This document shows positions 23,475-30,977 of a stretch of DNA of 32,858 bases, in pieces (positions within the stretch are counted from its first letter, which is position 1; the number at the start of each line of letters is the position of its first letter). Under the pieces are notes generated by a model. It was not told the DNA's origin and did no database searches. It was given only the letters and a program-made list of their open reading frames with translations. This DNA is from Microcaldota archaeon (GTDB lineage Archaea; Micrarchaeota; Micrarchaeia; Micrarchaeales; CABMGC01): assembly GCA_030040595.1 (NCBI GenBank), contig JASHTL010000064.1, positions 1 through 32,858 on the forward strand, in the 5' to 3' direction. Position numbers and translations under genes: made by a program.

Positions 23475-24251
23475 CATGCCCTTTGCAGTAAGCCTGACAT
23501 GCCTGCTTTTCAGCACAGAGCCAACGCCCCTCTCCTCGACCAGCGAGAGTCTGGCGAGATCCTTCACCTGCTCCTCTATAAGCCCCTGGGTCCTGTGCAC
23601 AGGGCTCTTCTCCATTATCCTCCTTGCAAGATCCTGCACCTTGCTCTCGCCGGATTTTGCCAGGTCAACAAGTATCTGCTCCATGTAGCCCCTGTCGCCT
23701 ATGAACGCCACAACGGTTCCGTCGCCAAGCTGGACCGCCTTTGGCATCGCGTCGTTTATCCTCCAGACATTGAACCTGTTGATCAGCGACGCATACGATC
23801 CTGTCTTTGACTTCTCGCGCTCCGCGTCTGCAGCATGCTTCTCGCAAAGGTAGACGCTCTTGCCCTCGCTCAGCCTTATGAATATTTCCGCGGGCTCATA
23901 ACGCGCCTCCTCGTTGTAGCAGATGTCGCAGCAGAAGATCGCGGTCATAACATCCTGCTTTACCCCTGCCTTTATCTCCTTCATCCTGTACTGCTGTATG
24001 CCGGTGACCTTGTAGAGGTAGCCGCACTCCCTGCATCTCGAGACTATGCTCCAGTTGGTTCCGTGCGAGTCCGCAGGGGAGACCATGACCTTGAATTGCG
24101 GAGTGGTGGGTGTCATCGCCTCAGTGCTGAAATCCGGCCTCTCCGCATAGAATGCATCCTGCTCCGTGTCCTTCAGGCAGACAGGGCATCTTCTTATGAC
24201 AAGTTCAAGGGGATGCAGCACCATCCTTTTCTTCGACGACAACAGGACCAT
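23442..24251 (-). CDS. Zinc-ribbon protein with C-terminal winged-helix-like region
   Basis: The product (269 aa from the ATG at 24251; GTG at 24260 is also in frame) contains several Cys pairs: RRCPVC, RCRECGY, CCDICYNEE and CEKH, suggesting two zinc sites within residues 20-140. The last 90 residues are helical and end in a winged-helix-like strand pair (VKSRHVRLTAKGMLVAG) with LARLSLVEERG before it. Family not recognised. The architecture suggests a nucleic-acid-binding regulator. It starts right after the thrC stop (gap 0-9 bp), so both are probably co-transcribed, and overlaps the convergent phosphatase gene by 33 bp. Confidence 0.7.
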   Translation of the reverse strand: MVLLSSKKRMVLHPLELVIRRCPVCLKDTEQDAFYAERPDFSTEAMTPTTPQFKVMVSPADSHGTNWSIVSRCRECGYLYKVTGIQQYRMKEIKAGVKQDVMTAIFCCDICYNEEARYEPAEIFIRLSEGKSVYLCEKHAADAEREKSKTGSYASLINRFNVWRINDAMPKAVQLGDGTVVAFIGDRGYMEQILVDLAKSGESKVQDLARRIMEKSPVHRTQGLIEEQVKDLARLSLVEERGVGSVLKSRHVRLTAKGMLVAGMLGSAP

Positions 24252-24260
24252 GCTATGCAC

Positions 24261-25361
24261 CTAGGCATTGTTCCCTGTGACTACTATTACTGCGCTCTTG
24301 CCAACAAGCTCTCTCCTGCTTCTTTCGTACAGGTCCGCGAATCCTGCGAAACCTGCTGCCCCGCCTGGTTCCGCTCCGATTCGATTCCTGCCAAGCTTCT
24401 TTACGGCTGCGATTATGTCGGTGTCTTGCACGCGTATTGCGCTGCCTCTGCTCTCCCTGAGCGCCTTTATCGCCTCGAAACCGAAAGTGGGATAACCTAC
24501 CGCAATCGCGTCAGCAACTGTATGCGGCTCCACGTACCCGATCTTCCCCTTCCTATTATATGCCTTGACGAGCGGATCGCAGCCTGAGGACTGCACCGCT
24601 ATTATCCTTGGCAGCTTCTTTATCCATCCGAGCATCTGCCACTCCTTGAAGCCTTTCCAGAGCCCGGAGAGCAGGGTTGCGTTGCCGACTGGCAGGAAGA
24701 CCATGTCCGGAACCACGTATCCCGACTGCTCAATTATCTCATAGGCAACGGTCTTTTGCCCCTCTTTCCTGAAATGATAGTCGCCGCAGACGAATGCCGA
24801 TTCCGATACTGCGAATGACTCAGCCTTGCGCAGCGCCTCGTTGAAATCCTTGCTGACGCGGACCAGATCGGCCCCATACTTCCTTATCCTGGCCACCTTT
24901 GCCCGGTTTGCGTTTGCGCTTATGAAGATTGTAGCCTTTATGCCTGCTTCTTTCGCATAACGCGCAATGGACATGCCCATGTTGCCTGTGGATGCGCAGA
25001 CTACCCTGTCGTAGCCGAAGTCAACAGCCTTGGTTATCTCAAGCGCTGATCCGCGATCCTTGAACGACCTGGTTGGATTCTTCGTCTCAAGTTTGAACGA
25101 GAATCTGACACCATCGTATCTGGAGATGCGCTTCGAAACCAAGGGTGTGCCTCCTTCTCCCAGATCGACCCTGAAAGAGTCTGCTGGCAGGAAAGGCAGG
25201 TACTTTGCGTTGCTAGGCCTCTCTTTCCTGAAACCCTTGGGAAGCGAGAGCCTTGAATAGTCAAGCTCGACTTCGAGAATGGATCTGCAATTCCTGCATC
25301 TGAATGCAGTGCGATCGCGCGAATACCTGGAGCACCCTGCGCATTTCAGTCTATAGTCCAT
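24261..25361 (-). CDS. thrC: Threonine synthase
   Basis: The 366-aa PLP enzyme converts O-phosphohomoserine to threonine. Its PLP lysine is K101 in NPTRSFKDRGS, the phosphate cup residues are STGNMG (124-129), and the typical C-terminal end is EPGGAAGFAG. The N-terminus carries a small zinc ribbon with C7, C10, C22 and C25 (archaeal and cyanobacterial threonine synthases have this). Threonine dehydratase or cysteate synthase are alternatives in the same fold, but the FKDRG and ribbon favour threonine synthase. No other threonine-pathway gene lies in the window. A minus-strand CAAATATAA box lies about 34 bp upstream of the start. Confidence 0.88.
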   Translation of the reverse strand: MDYRLKCAGCSRYSRDRTAFRCRNCRSILEVELDYSRLSLPKGFRKERPSNAKYLPFLPADSFRVDLGEGGTPLVSKRISRYDGVRFSFKLETKNPTRSFKDRGSALEITKAVDFGYDRVVCASTGNMGMSIARYAKEAGIKATIFISANANRAKVARIRKYGADLVRVSKDFNEALRKAESFAVSESAFVCGDYHFRKEGQKTVAYEIIEQSGYVVPDMVFLPVGNATLLSGLWKGFKEWQMLGWIKKLPRIIAVQSSGCDPLVKAYNRKGKIGYVEPHTVADAIAVGYPTFGFEAIKALRESRGSAIRVQDTDIIAAVKKLGRNRIGAEPGGAAGFAGFADLYERSRRELVGKSAVIVVTGNNA

Positions 25362-25432
25362 AAGATACAGAGTTTATTCTGATAGCAGGATTATATTTGT
25401 TGTTATGCCGCAACAGCAGATGCGCGAAGGCA

Positions 25433-26839
25433 TCACGTCTGTGTGCCGACAATTCCTGACACGCCGCTGACCGCAGAAGCTACGCTGCTCCCTATCCCCC
25501 CGCCCCCTATTCCAGTTCCTCCTATGCCTCCGCCTCCGCTACCGACATTTCCTCCATTCCCACCGCTCCCGCCACCAGTGTTCGCGCCTCCACTCGCGCC
25601 GCTTCCAATGCTTATGCCACCACCCCCACCTCCGATTCCACCTATGCCTGCAGCACCACCTCCAGATACTGCGGTTCCCACTGTTCCTCCTACGCCTCCT
25701 GTATAGTTACCTGCGCCTGTCGCCCTGCCAGTGCCAACTATCGGGTTGCCTGCACCCACATTCCCGGTAAAGTTGGTTACTATAAGCAGATTATTCCTGT
25801 ACCGCGAGACCATGTTTCCTCTTGGAAAGGTCTCGTTTGCCAGGAGAGAACCTGTTGTTGTGTTAATGCCTATTGTTGCGTTTTCATATTCTGTCAGGTT
25901 TCTTACCATATACCCGTTAAGGTTCATGTCAAAGTGCGAAGTAGCACCTATCCTGCCCTGGTGCTGCACTGATATGATGTTCCTGTTTGTCACTGCGATA
26001 GTCGCGTTGCTTGAATAAGTGGCAGTGATAGACGGAAGCATTACCACTGCTCCCGTTCCGGTTATGTGGAGCGACTTCTCCAGGTTGACGTCCAGGTTCA
26101 CCCAGTTGGTTGTCGCATTTGACACGTTGAATGTGGTGTTGAGCGAGATTATGTATCCCGGAAGCAGCACGCTCTGGTTCATGCCGTTGATCCTGGCCGA
26201 TACATTGCTGAGCCTAAGCGTAACATTGCCGTATTCGCCTGCAGGCAGTACCACGTTTGCTATCTCCTGCGAGATATTGTCCAGCGCCACCAGGTCAGCC
26301 CTGTCAGTGGTGAGCGGCAGCACGTACACATTCCCGGAAGACGCACTCGTGACGGAAATGCTGTTTATGCTTACGTATACGTCTGTAATGTTATAAGACT
26401 GAGGATCGTCTGACACGCTGAATACCGTGGTTCCGTTGCTGATAGGCGTTAGATTCGATGGAGAGGAGAATGCCGATATTGACGAGGTGCCGCTAACCGG
26501 GCTTGTATGGGCAGGGTGCCAGAATACCGTGAAGACCAGCAGGCCGACTACGGTCAACGAAACGAGGGCCGCCCAGATAAGCCTGTTGTCTGGCATTCCA
26601 GAACGCTGCTGTTCCTGCTTTTTGGTCTCTACCATAGCCATGTTAATTGAATAGTACTTCCATTTCTTCGAAGTGCTGAGGTTGGACTCCACTATCCTTC
26701 CAGATTCGAGAAGCTCATGAAGATGCTGGCTTACTGTTGACGGAGCCAGGCCAAGCTCTTGGCTAAGGTCTGTCAGGGTCCTGCTCTTCTTCTTTAGAGA
26801 TTCCAGTATCCTTGCCTTGGTCTCCCATGTTCGGCTCAT
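25433..26839 (-). CDS. Membrane-tethered winged-helix protein with DUF4382-like ectodomain
   Basis: The 468-aa product joins a cytoplasmic ArsR-like winged helix (about residues 5-65; LGLAPSTVSQHLHELLESGRIVES), one membrane helix (about 87-106) and an outside domain of about 170 residues that matches DUF4382. Hallmarks are VYVSINSISVTSASSG, VVLPAGEYGNVTL and LPGYIISL followed by VNLDVNLEKSLHITG. A second outside segment with N-glycosylation sites follows. A tail of about 110 residues is very rich in Gly, with Ser, Ala, Thr and Val. The layout is that of a one-component transmembrane sensor. DNA binding would be confined to the membrane, so the tail may sense or bind something outside. A TATA box (26871-26879) lies about 36 bp upstream of the ATG. 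Confidence 0.85.
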   Translation of the reverse strand: MSRTWETKARILESLKKKSRTLTDLSQELGLAPSTVSQHLHELLESGRIVESNLSTSKKWKYYSINMAMVETKKQEQQRSGMPDNRLIWAALVSLTVVGLLVFTVFWHPAHTSPVSGTSSISAFSSPSNLTPISNGTTVFSVSDDPQSYNITDVYVSINSISVTSASSGNVYVLPLTTDRADLVALDNISQEIANVVLPAGEYGNVTLRLSNVSARINGMNQSVLLPGYIISLNTTFNVSNATTNWVNLDVNLEKSLHITGTGAVVMLPSITATYSSNATIAVTNRNIISVQHQGRIGATSHFDMNLNGYMVRNLTEYENATIGINTTTGSLLANETFPRGNMVSRYRNNLLIVTNFTGNVGAGNPIVGTGRATGAGNYTGGVGGTVGTAVSGGGAAGIGGIGGGGGGISIGSGASGGANTGGGSGGNGGNVGSGGGGIGGTGIGGGGIGSSVASAVSGVSGIVGTQT

Positions 26840-26870
26840 TTTACCCCCAGATACGATACGTTCATGATGG

Positions 26871-26879
26871 TATTAAAGG
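26871..26879 (-). promoter_or_regulatory. TATA box of the tethered winged-helix gene
   Basis: Minus-strand CCTTTAATA lies about 36 bp before the ATG at 26839. Confidence 0.55.
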
Positions 26880-26946
26880 CTCCTCCATGTTTCGGTTTTT
26901 ATCTCTGAACATGGCGTGCGCAGAGGCAGGGGCAAAACCGAAATAT

Positions 26947-27113
26947 GCTTTAATGATATAAGTACTGCGAATCCGATATGATATCGGTTTAGAGGATGAA
27001 GGACTCTCCGGGATCCGTGTGGCACACCATTGCGCGCACGATTCCGCGCCTGTCCTGACCCATAACCCCACAATAAAGCCCGGCCATTCACGCGCGGCCG
27101 GGCTCTTTTCTTT
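26947..27113 (+). ncRNA. Candidate small RNA or leaderless small-peptide gene
   Basis: The 323-bp gap 26840-27162 holds no long ORF but appears to contain a short transcription unit. A TATA-like GCTTTAATGATATA is at 26947-26960. A perfect 15-bp palindrome CCGATATGATATCGG follows at 26973-26987. Next come three small stems (GTGT/ACAC at 27017-27027; GCGCG/CGCGC at 27032-27049; one GAG/CTC pair) and a strong hairpin with a T-rich tail. Within it a 20-codon frame (ATG 26996 to TGA 27058) is open. Either a structured RNA or a small peptide would fit. A similarity search and expression data would decide. Confidence 0.4.
27077..27113 (+). terminator. Strong hairpin with T-rich tail
   Basis: AGCCCGGCC (27077-27085) pairs perfectly with GGCCGGGCT (27096-27104) over a 10-nt loop. 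CTTTTCTTT follows. The form is that of an intrinsic terminator for a rightward transcript. Archaeal RNA polymerase mainly needs the T-rich tract, so the hairpin may add RNA stability. Confidence 0.6.
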
Positions 27114-27131
27114 AGCGCCTGGTTGAAAACC

Positions 27132-27140
27132 TTTTTATAT
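27132..27140 (+). promoter_or_regulatory. TATA box of the rhodanese-like gene
   Basis: TTTTTATAT is centred about 27 bp before the ATG at 27163. Confidence 0.6.
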
Positions 27141-27162
27141 CATGATTGCATAGAGATAATTC

Positions 27163-27495
27163 ATGCAGGAACGGAATGGCGTAAGGGAAGTGAGCTTCGA
27201 CGAGGCAACTGAGATGCTGAAAGGCAATGGCGTCAAGTTCGTCTGGCTGGGAAGGGAGCCCCTCGAGTACATAGTCAAGCTGCTGGAGATAGAGCCGACG
27301 AAGGCGGAGATGATTCCGCCGAGGAGCTTGGTGGAGGGAAACAGCGAGGAGATCGAATCGCTGAAAGGGGCCATATTCGCATGCTATCACGGAAACACCT
27401 CGGGTGTGGTGGTGAAGTCGCTCAAGTCAAGGTTCGGGATAGAGTCATACAGCCTGAAGGGCGGAGTCACTGCGGTAGTCGGCGAAATATTCTGA
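27163..27495 (+). CDS. Rhodanese-like sulfurtransferase domain protein
   Basis: The 110-aa product has the end of a single rhodanese domain: a central strand then the Cys loop A-C-Y-H-G-N-T-S-G (Cys near residue 74), followed by helix VVVKSLKSRFGIESYSLKGGVTAV. The Cys loop would carry a persulfide in sulfur-transfer reactions. The N-terminal half (VREVSFDEATEMLKGNGVKFVWL) fits the usual start. The domain is about the normal size for single-domain rhodaneses. It ends 19 bp before the stop of the convergent protease gene. Substrate and partner are unknown. Confidence 0.75.
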   Translation: MQERNGVREVSFDEATEMLKGNGVKFVWLGREPLEYIVKLLEIEPTKAEMIPPRSLVEGNSEEIESLKGAIFACYHGNTSGVVVKSLKSRFGIESYSLKGGVTAVVGEIF

Positions 27496-27514
27496 CAGGC
27501 TGGGCAAGACTCGG

Positions 27515-28588
27515 CTACATCGCATTGAGCGTGTGCTTTTTCTTCATGATGTGCAGGGAGACGAAGAGCTGGAGCTGCTGGTAGGTGAGCACGCCTGCAA
27601 GCTTGCCGTTCTTTGTGACTGCAGCAATCGCCACGTCAGCAGCGGTAAGTTTCGACATGCCGTCTGATACTGACATTCTCGAATCCAGCGTCATTATCGG
27701 CACAGCCAGCTGACCGGCCCTCTCAATGACGTTTCCCCTCACCTTCTTCCCGAGGTCGATAAGGCCGTATCCGGTGCCTATACGCGTTATCACGGCATGC
27801 TCGCCGCTGTCACGCACCTTGCCGTACAGCTGCTCTATGGTAGCATCCGGATCGACGTACACGAAATGCCTGCTTGCAGCCTCGCCTATCTTCACCCCTG
27901 CCGTATCCCTCCTTACAATCACGCTGTTCTCCTCCGACTTGAGCCCTCCGTAGAGGAATACCACTATGACTATCGTAAGAAGAAGGTCGAAGAGCCGCTG
28001 CTCGAGGGAGTACGCGCTATAGAAGAAGACGAGAGCCAGGGTCGCCACGACTATCAGTACAAGCATGATCTTGCTGACCTTTGCCGTTATCATTGTCGCG
28101 TCAAAGAAGTTGTGGTTCTTCTGGATGTAGCTCCTGAAGATCCTGCCTCCGTCCATTGGGAATGCGGGTATTATGTTGAATGCGCCGAGGAAGACGTTAA
28201 GTATGAAGAGTATGTTCGCCAGCTGCTCAACCGGGCCGGAAGGCAGTATCACCGCGATAATGCCGAAGACGCCGCCGATGAAAAGGCTCATCAGCGGCCC
28301 TGCAATCGAGATGTTGAACTCGACCCTGGGATTTATCTTTGTCGTGTCTATGACCGATGCGCCTCCGAAGGGCAGCAGTATTATCCTGCTCACATTCACC
28401 TTGTTCCTTACCGCAGTAACTGAATGCGCGAGCTCGTGTATAAGCACGCACACGAACAGAAGCACAAGCACCAGGCCGAAGACCGGTATATAGATCAGGA
28501 AGAGGAGTATCATCAGGATGAAGATCCAGTTTAGCTCTATGGGTATGCCGTATATCTTGCCTATGCCTAAAGATCCGGGTGAGGCCAT
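27515..28588 (-). CDS. Site-2-type M50 zinc protease with CBS domains
   Basis: The 357-aa membrane protease has the zinc motif HELAH (residues 51-55) inside a membrane helix. The second metal motif NIIPAFPMDGG is at 138-148, with Asp146 as the third ligand. About six hydrophobic segments are seen. The C-terminal 130 residues form a pair of CBS domains (VDPDATIEQLYGKV, then MTLDSRMSVSDGMSKL with AIAAVTKNGKLAGVLT), which in the M50/SpoIVFB group bind adenine nucleotides and may gate proteolysis. Such enzymes cut membrane-anchored regulators within the bilayer. The first in-frame start is TTG at 28591; ATG at 28588 fits the TATA box better. The target is unknown; the tethered winged-helix protein about 0.7 kb downstream is one candidate by proximity only. 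Confidence 0.9.
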   Translation of the reverse strand: MASPGSLGIGKIYGIPIELNWIFILMILLFLIYIPVFGLVLVLLFVCVLIHELAHSVTAVRNKVNVSRIILLPFGGASVIDTTKINPRVEFNISIAGPLMSLFIGGVFGIIAVILPSGPVEQLANILFILNVFLGAFNIIPAFPMDGGRIFRSYIQKNHNFFDATMITAKVSKIMLVLIVVATLALVFFYSAYSLEQRLFDLLLTIVIVVFLYGGLKSEENSVIVRRDTAGVKIGEAASRHFVYVDPDATIEQLYGKVRDSGEHAVITRIGTGYGLIDLGKKVRGNVIERAGQLAVPIMTLDSRMSVSDGMSKLTAADVAIAAVTKNGKLAGVLTYQQLQLFVSLHIMKKKHTLNAM

Positions 28589-28614
28589 CAAACCAGTTAT
28601 CTATGCCGGAAGAG

Positions 28615-28624
28615 GCTTATAAGC
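28615..28624. promoter_or_regulatory. Palindromic TATA box shared by divergent genes
   Basis: GCTTATAAGC is a perfect 10-bp palindrome. Its centre is about 26 bp from the rightward ATG at 28646 and about 32 bp from the leftward ATG at 28588. Because TATA/TBP binding is nearly symmetric, one site could direct both transcripts, with direction set by flanking BRE sequences. Confidence 0.55.
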
Positions 28625-28645
28625 ATATCTTGTTATTTCCATAAT

Positions 28646-29371
28646 ATGCTCGTCTCATTCGTCAAGGGCAAGCCTGCCCTCATGATAAACAGGGAAAGGA
28701 TCCTTATAGCCAGCGACCTGCACATAGGAAACGAGTTCAAGGCCGCAAGGTCGGGAATGCACTTCGTAGGAGCGACGAGGAGAATGGCCGAGGAGCTGCT
28801 TGGCATATACAAGAGGAGTAGGGCGAAGGGGATTGTGCTGCTCGGCGACGTGAAGGAGAGCGTGGGATACCCGCAGCGTGACGAGTTCGACGCGATCGCA
28901 ACCTTCTTCCACATGTTCAGGGATATCGACATAACCATGGTGAGGGGAAACCACGATGCGCATATGCACGAGCTACTGGCCAGGATAGGCATAAGCATCT
29001 ACCCGGTGAAGGAACTGCTCACAGAGAGAATTGCACTGATACACGGAAACGCGATGCCTTCGGAATCTGCAATGAAAAAAGATTACATAATAGCAGGTCA
29101 TTCCCACATAGCCGTGGAATCCGATGGAGGCGTTACAAAGGGATGGTTGAGGGCAGAAATAGGAAGCGGCGCAGCAAAGGAGTACAAAACATACAACAAG
29201 AGGATAAGGCTTGTGGTCATGCCCGCATTCAACAGCCTAATAACTGGGGTGAAAGTGGGTACTGAGACAAAATGGTCGATGCCGCTTCTAAGGAACAGGG
29301 TATTTGACCCGGAAAAGGCAATGGCATACGACCTGAACGACAAGTTACGATTCAAGGGATCAGGGTTATAA
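28646..29371 (+). CDS. Calcineurin-like metallophosphoesterase (SbcD-related archaeal type)
   Basis: The 241-aa product has all five metallophosphoesterase motifs: D24/H26 in SDLHIG, D68 in GDVK, N102/H103 in GNHD, H133 in HGN, and H152/H154 in GHSH. These bind two metal ions. The short length and motif order match the archaeal SbcD-related family TIGR00024, whose substrate is not established; nuclease or phosphatase activity is expected. It is leaderless from the palindromic TATA box and ends 24 bp before msrB, so they may be co-transcribed. Confidence 0.85.
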   Translation: MLVSFVKGKPALMINRERILIASDLHIGNEFKAARSGMHFVGATRRMAEELLGIYKRSRAKGIVLLGDVKESVGYPQRDEFDAIATFFHMFRDIDITMVRGNHDAHMHELLARIGISIYPVKELLTERIALIHGNAMPSESAMKKDYIIAGHSHIAVESDGGVTKGWLRAEIGSGAAKEYKTYNKRIRLVVMPAFNSLITGVKVGTETKWSMPLLRNRVFDPEKAMAYDLNDKLRFKGSGL

Positions 29372-29395
29372 TGGAGAAAAGGGAAATACAATAAT

Positions 29396-29779
29396 ATGAA
29401 ACTCAACAAGCTGACAAAGGAGGAGGAACGGGTCATACTGCATAAAGGGACTGAGCTTCCCTATACCGGCGAGTACGACAACTTCTACGAATCAGGAACA
29501 TACTACTGCAAGAGGTGCGGGGCCAAGCTCTTCAAGTCGGAAAGCAAGTTCGATGCGCATTGCGGCTGGCCCGCATTCGACGACCAGATACCCGGCGCGG
29601 TTGAGAAGGGAGAGAATCAGGGCCTGATATTCGGCACTGAGGTGCATTGCGCGAGATGCAAGGCCCATCTTGGGCATGTCTACCACAACGAGTTCCTGAC
29701 AAGGAAGAATACAAGGTACTGCATAAACTCCATCTCCATGAGGTTTGTGCCTGACAAAAAGGGAAAGAATGGAAAATAA
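29396..29779 (+). CDS. msrB: Peptide methionine-R-sulfoxide reductase
   Basis: The 127-aa enzyme reduces the R form of methionine sulfoxide in proteins. The catalytic Cys is C109 in RYCINS and the structural zinc is held by two CxxC pairs (C38/C41 and C85/C88). GHVYHNE and FVPDKK are further family marks. The usual motif FCSG is altered to YYCKRCG, with zinc retained. The ATG at 29396 follows the phosphoesterase gene. msrA overlaps its end by 11 bp, so both stereo-specific repair enzymes come from one mRNA. Confidence 0.93.
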   Translation: MKLNKLTKEEERVILHKGTELPYTGEYDNFYESGTYYCKRCGAKLFKSESKFDAHCGWPAFDDQIPGAVEKGENQGLIFGTEVHCARCKAHLGHVYHNEFLTRKNTRYCINSISMRFVPDKKGKNGK

Positions 29780-30314
29780 AACTGAAAAGATAGTACTCGG
29801 AGGAGGATGCTTCTGGTGCGGAGAAGCGGTCTTCAAGATGATTAAGGGAGTGAAGGAGGTTACCCCAGGATATGCAGGCGGACATACCGTCAATCCTACC
29901 TATGAGGACGTTTGCACCGGCAGGACCGGACATGCAGAGGTTGTTGAGATAGTATACAATCCTGACGAGACTACCCTCGAAAAGATCCTTGATGTCTTTT
30001 TCAGGATGCACGATCCTACATCCCTCAATAAGCAAGGAGCTGACTTTGGCAGCGAGTATAGGTCGATAATACTCTACATATCCCAGAAGCAAAAGAAAGA
30101 AATAGAAGATTTCGTAAAGAACTCTCAGAAAAATTTTGATAAGCCGATAGCCACCGAGGTTAAGAAATTAGACAAATTCTATCCCGCTGAGGATTACCAC
30201 AAGAACTTTTACGAAAGAAACCCTCTCCAGCCATATTGCATATTCGTCACAAGGCCAAAGGTTAAGAAAATCAGGGAAGAGTTTAAAGAAGAGCTAAAAT
30301 CAGAATACAAGTAA
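29769..30314 (+). CDS. msrA: Peptide methionine-S-sulfoxide reductase
   Basis: The 181-aa enzyme reduces the S form of methionine sulfoxide. Its catalytic Cys is C14 in GGGCFWCGEA. Typical later motifs are YNPDETTLEKILDVFFRMHDPTS, QGADFGSEYRSIILY and AEDYHKNFYERN. The ATG at 29769 begins just inside the end of msrB. An in-frame alternative at 29745 would add eight residues that do not fit the family. The gene is somewhat more AT-rich towards its 3' end. MsrB-then-MsrA order in an overlapping pair is not rare in archaea and points to coupled translation. Confidence 0.95.
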   Translation: MENKTEKIVLGGGCFWCGEAVFKMIKGVKEVTPGYAGGHTVNPTYEDVCTGRTGHAEVVEIVYNPDETTLEKILDVFFRMHDPTSLNKQGADFGSEYRSIILYISQKQKKEIEDFVKNSQKNFDKPIATEVKKLDKFYPAEDYHKNFYERNPLQPYCIFVTRPKVKKIREEFKEELKSEYK

Positions 30315-30400
30315 ACGCTAGGATTTATTGCGCAATCGCGATCGGCCTGAAGACACACAAGATGCGCGTAAGACAACATTGTGCGAAACCCTCCCGAAGC

Positions 30401-30410
30401 CTATAAAAAA
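30401..30410 (+). promoter_or_regulatory. TATA box of the CcdC-like gene
   Basis: CTATAAAAAA is centred about 27 bp before the ATG at 30432. An in-frame GTG at 30381 lies upstream of the box and is rejected as a start. Confidence 0.6.
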
Positions 30411-30431
30411 TACAAACCCGAATACATACGC

Positions 30432-30977
30432 ATGGCGATCTCAGAAGAGCTGATCATAGTCATCGCGATAATGATCTTTTTCATAGGACGCATGACATGG
30501 CGGACCATGAAAGGGACGAAGTACTCGGTAAGAAGCATATTCACGCGGCCTGTGATATACATAATTCTTTCCGCATTCCTGGTGCTCGGACTGCTGCTGT
30601 GGCAGGATGCGCTTGTGGTCGTGGTTGCGGCCGCCGGACTGCTCATCGGCCTGGTTCTCGGTAAACGGTCGAACCTATTCGAGAAAAACGGACAGGTGAT
30701 GTACAAAAGGTCAAACGAGGTCATGATCCTATGGCTTGTCGCATTCGTAATAAGGATAAGCATAGACTTGCTGTACGATCCGGCGCTCTCTTCTATTACC
30801 TCAAACGAGTCGCTCTCCTCGATACTTGCTGCGGCGACTGCATATGAGAGCACTCCGCTTGCCTTCGGCGCGGACCTACTCCTCGCCTTCTCCGCGGGCC
30901 TCTTGCTCGGCGAGGCATTCGTGCTCTACAGGAACCACAAGGCCAAATATCCTAAGACTAAGGCTACTCGGGGGTAA
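30432..30977 (+). CDS. CcdC/DUF1453-like membrane protein
   Basis: The 181-aa product has about five membrane helices. Between helices two and three and after helix three, GLLIGLVLGKRSNLFEKNGQVMYKRSNEVMILWLVAFVIRI resembles CcdC/DUF1453 proteins, small membrane proteins of unknown function (some near cytochrome c genes). Family match is moderate. The ATG at 30432 is set by the TATA box. The stop overlaps the convergent ABC permease gene by 14 bp. Confidence 0.6.
   Translation: MAISEELIIVIAIMIFFIGRMTWRTMKGTKYSVRSIFTRPVIYIILSAFLVLGLLLWQDALVVVVAAAGLLIGLVLGKRSNLFEKNGQVMYKRSNEVMILWLVAFVIRISIDLLYDPALSSITSNESLSSILAAATAYESTPLAFGADLLLAFSAGLLLGEAFVLYRNHKAKYPKTKATRG

Noticed and set aside
25480..25700. 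Repetitive stretch that might be a CRISPR or tandem repeat
   Set aside because: The repeats are Gly codons of a protein tail, unequal in length, without spacers of similar size. No cas gene is present.
25443..25706. Proline-rich 87-aa frame on the plus strand
   Set aside because: It is the antisense reading of the Gly-rich tail of the tethered winged-helix protein. It has no promoter of its own.
26994..27059. C/D box sRNA (GGATGAA ... CTGA)
   Set aside because: The C-like box is off consensus and no D'/C' pair with guide spacing is clear. It is kept only as a general small RNA or peptide candidate.
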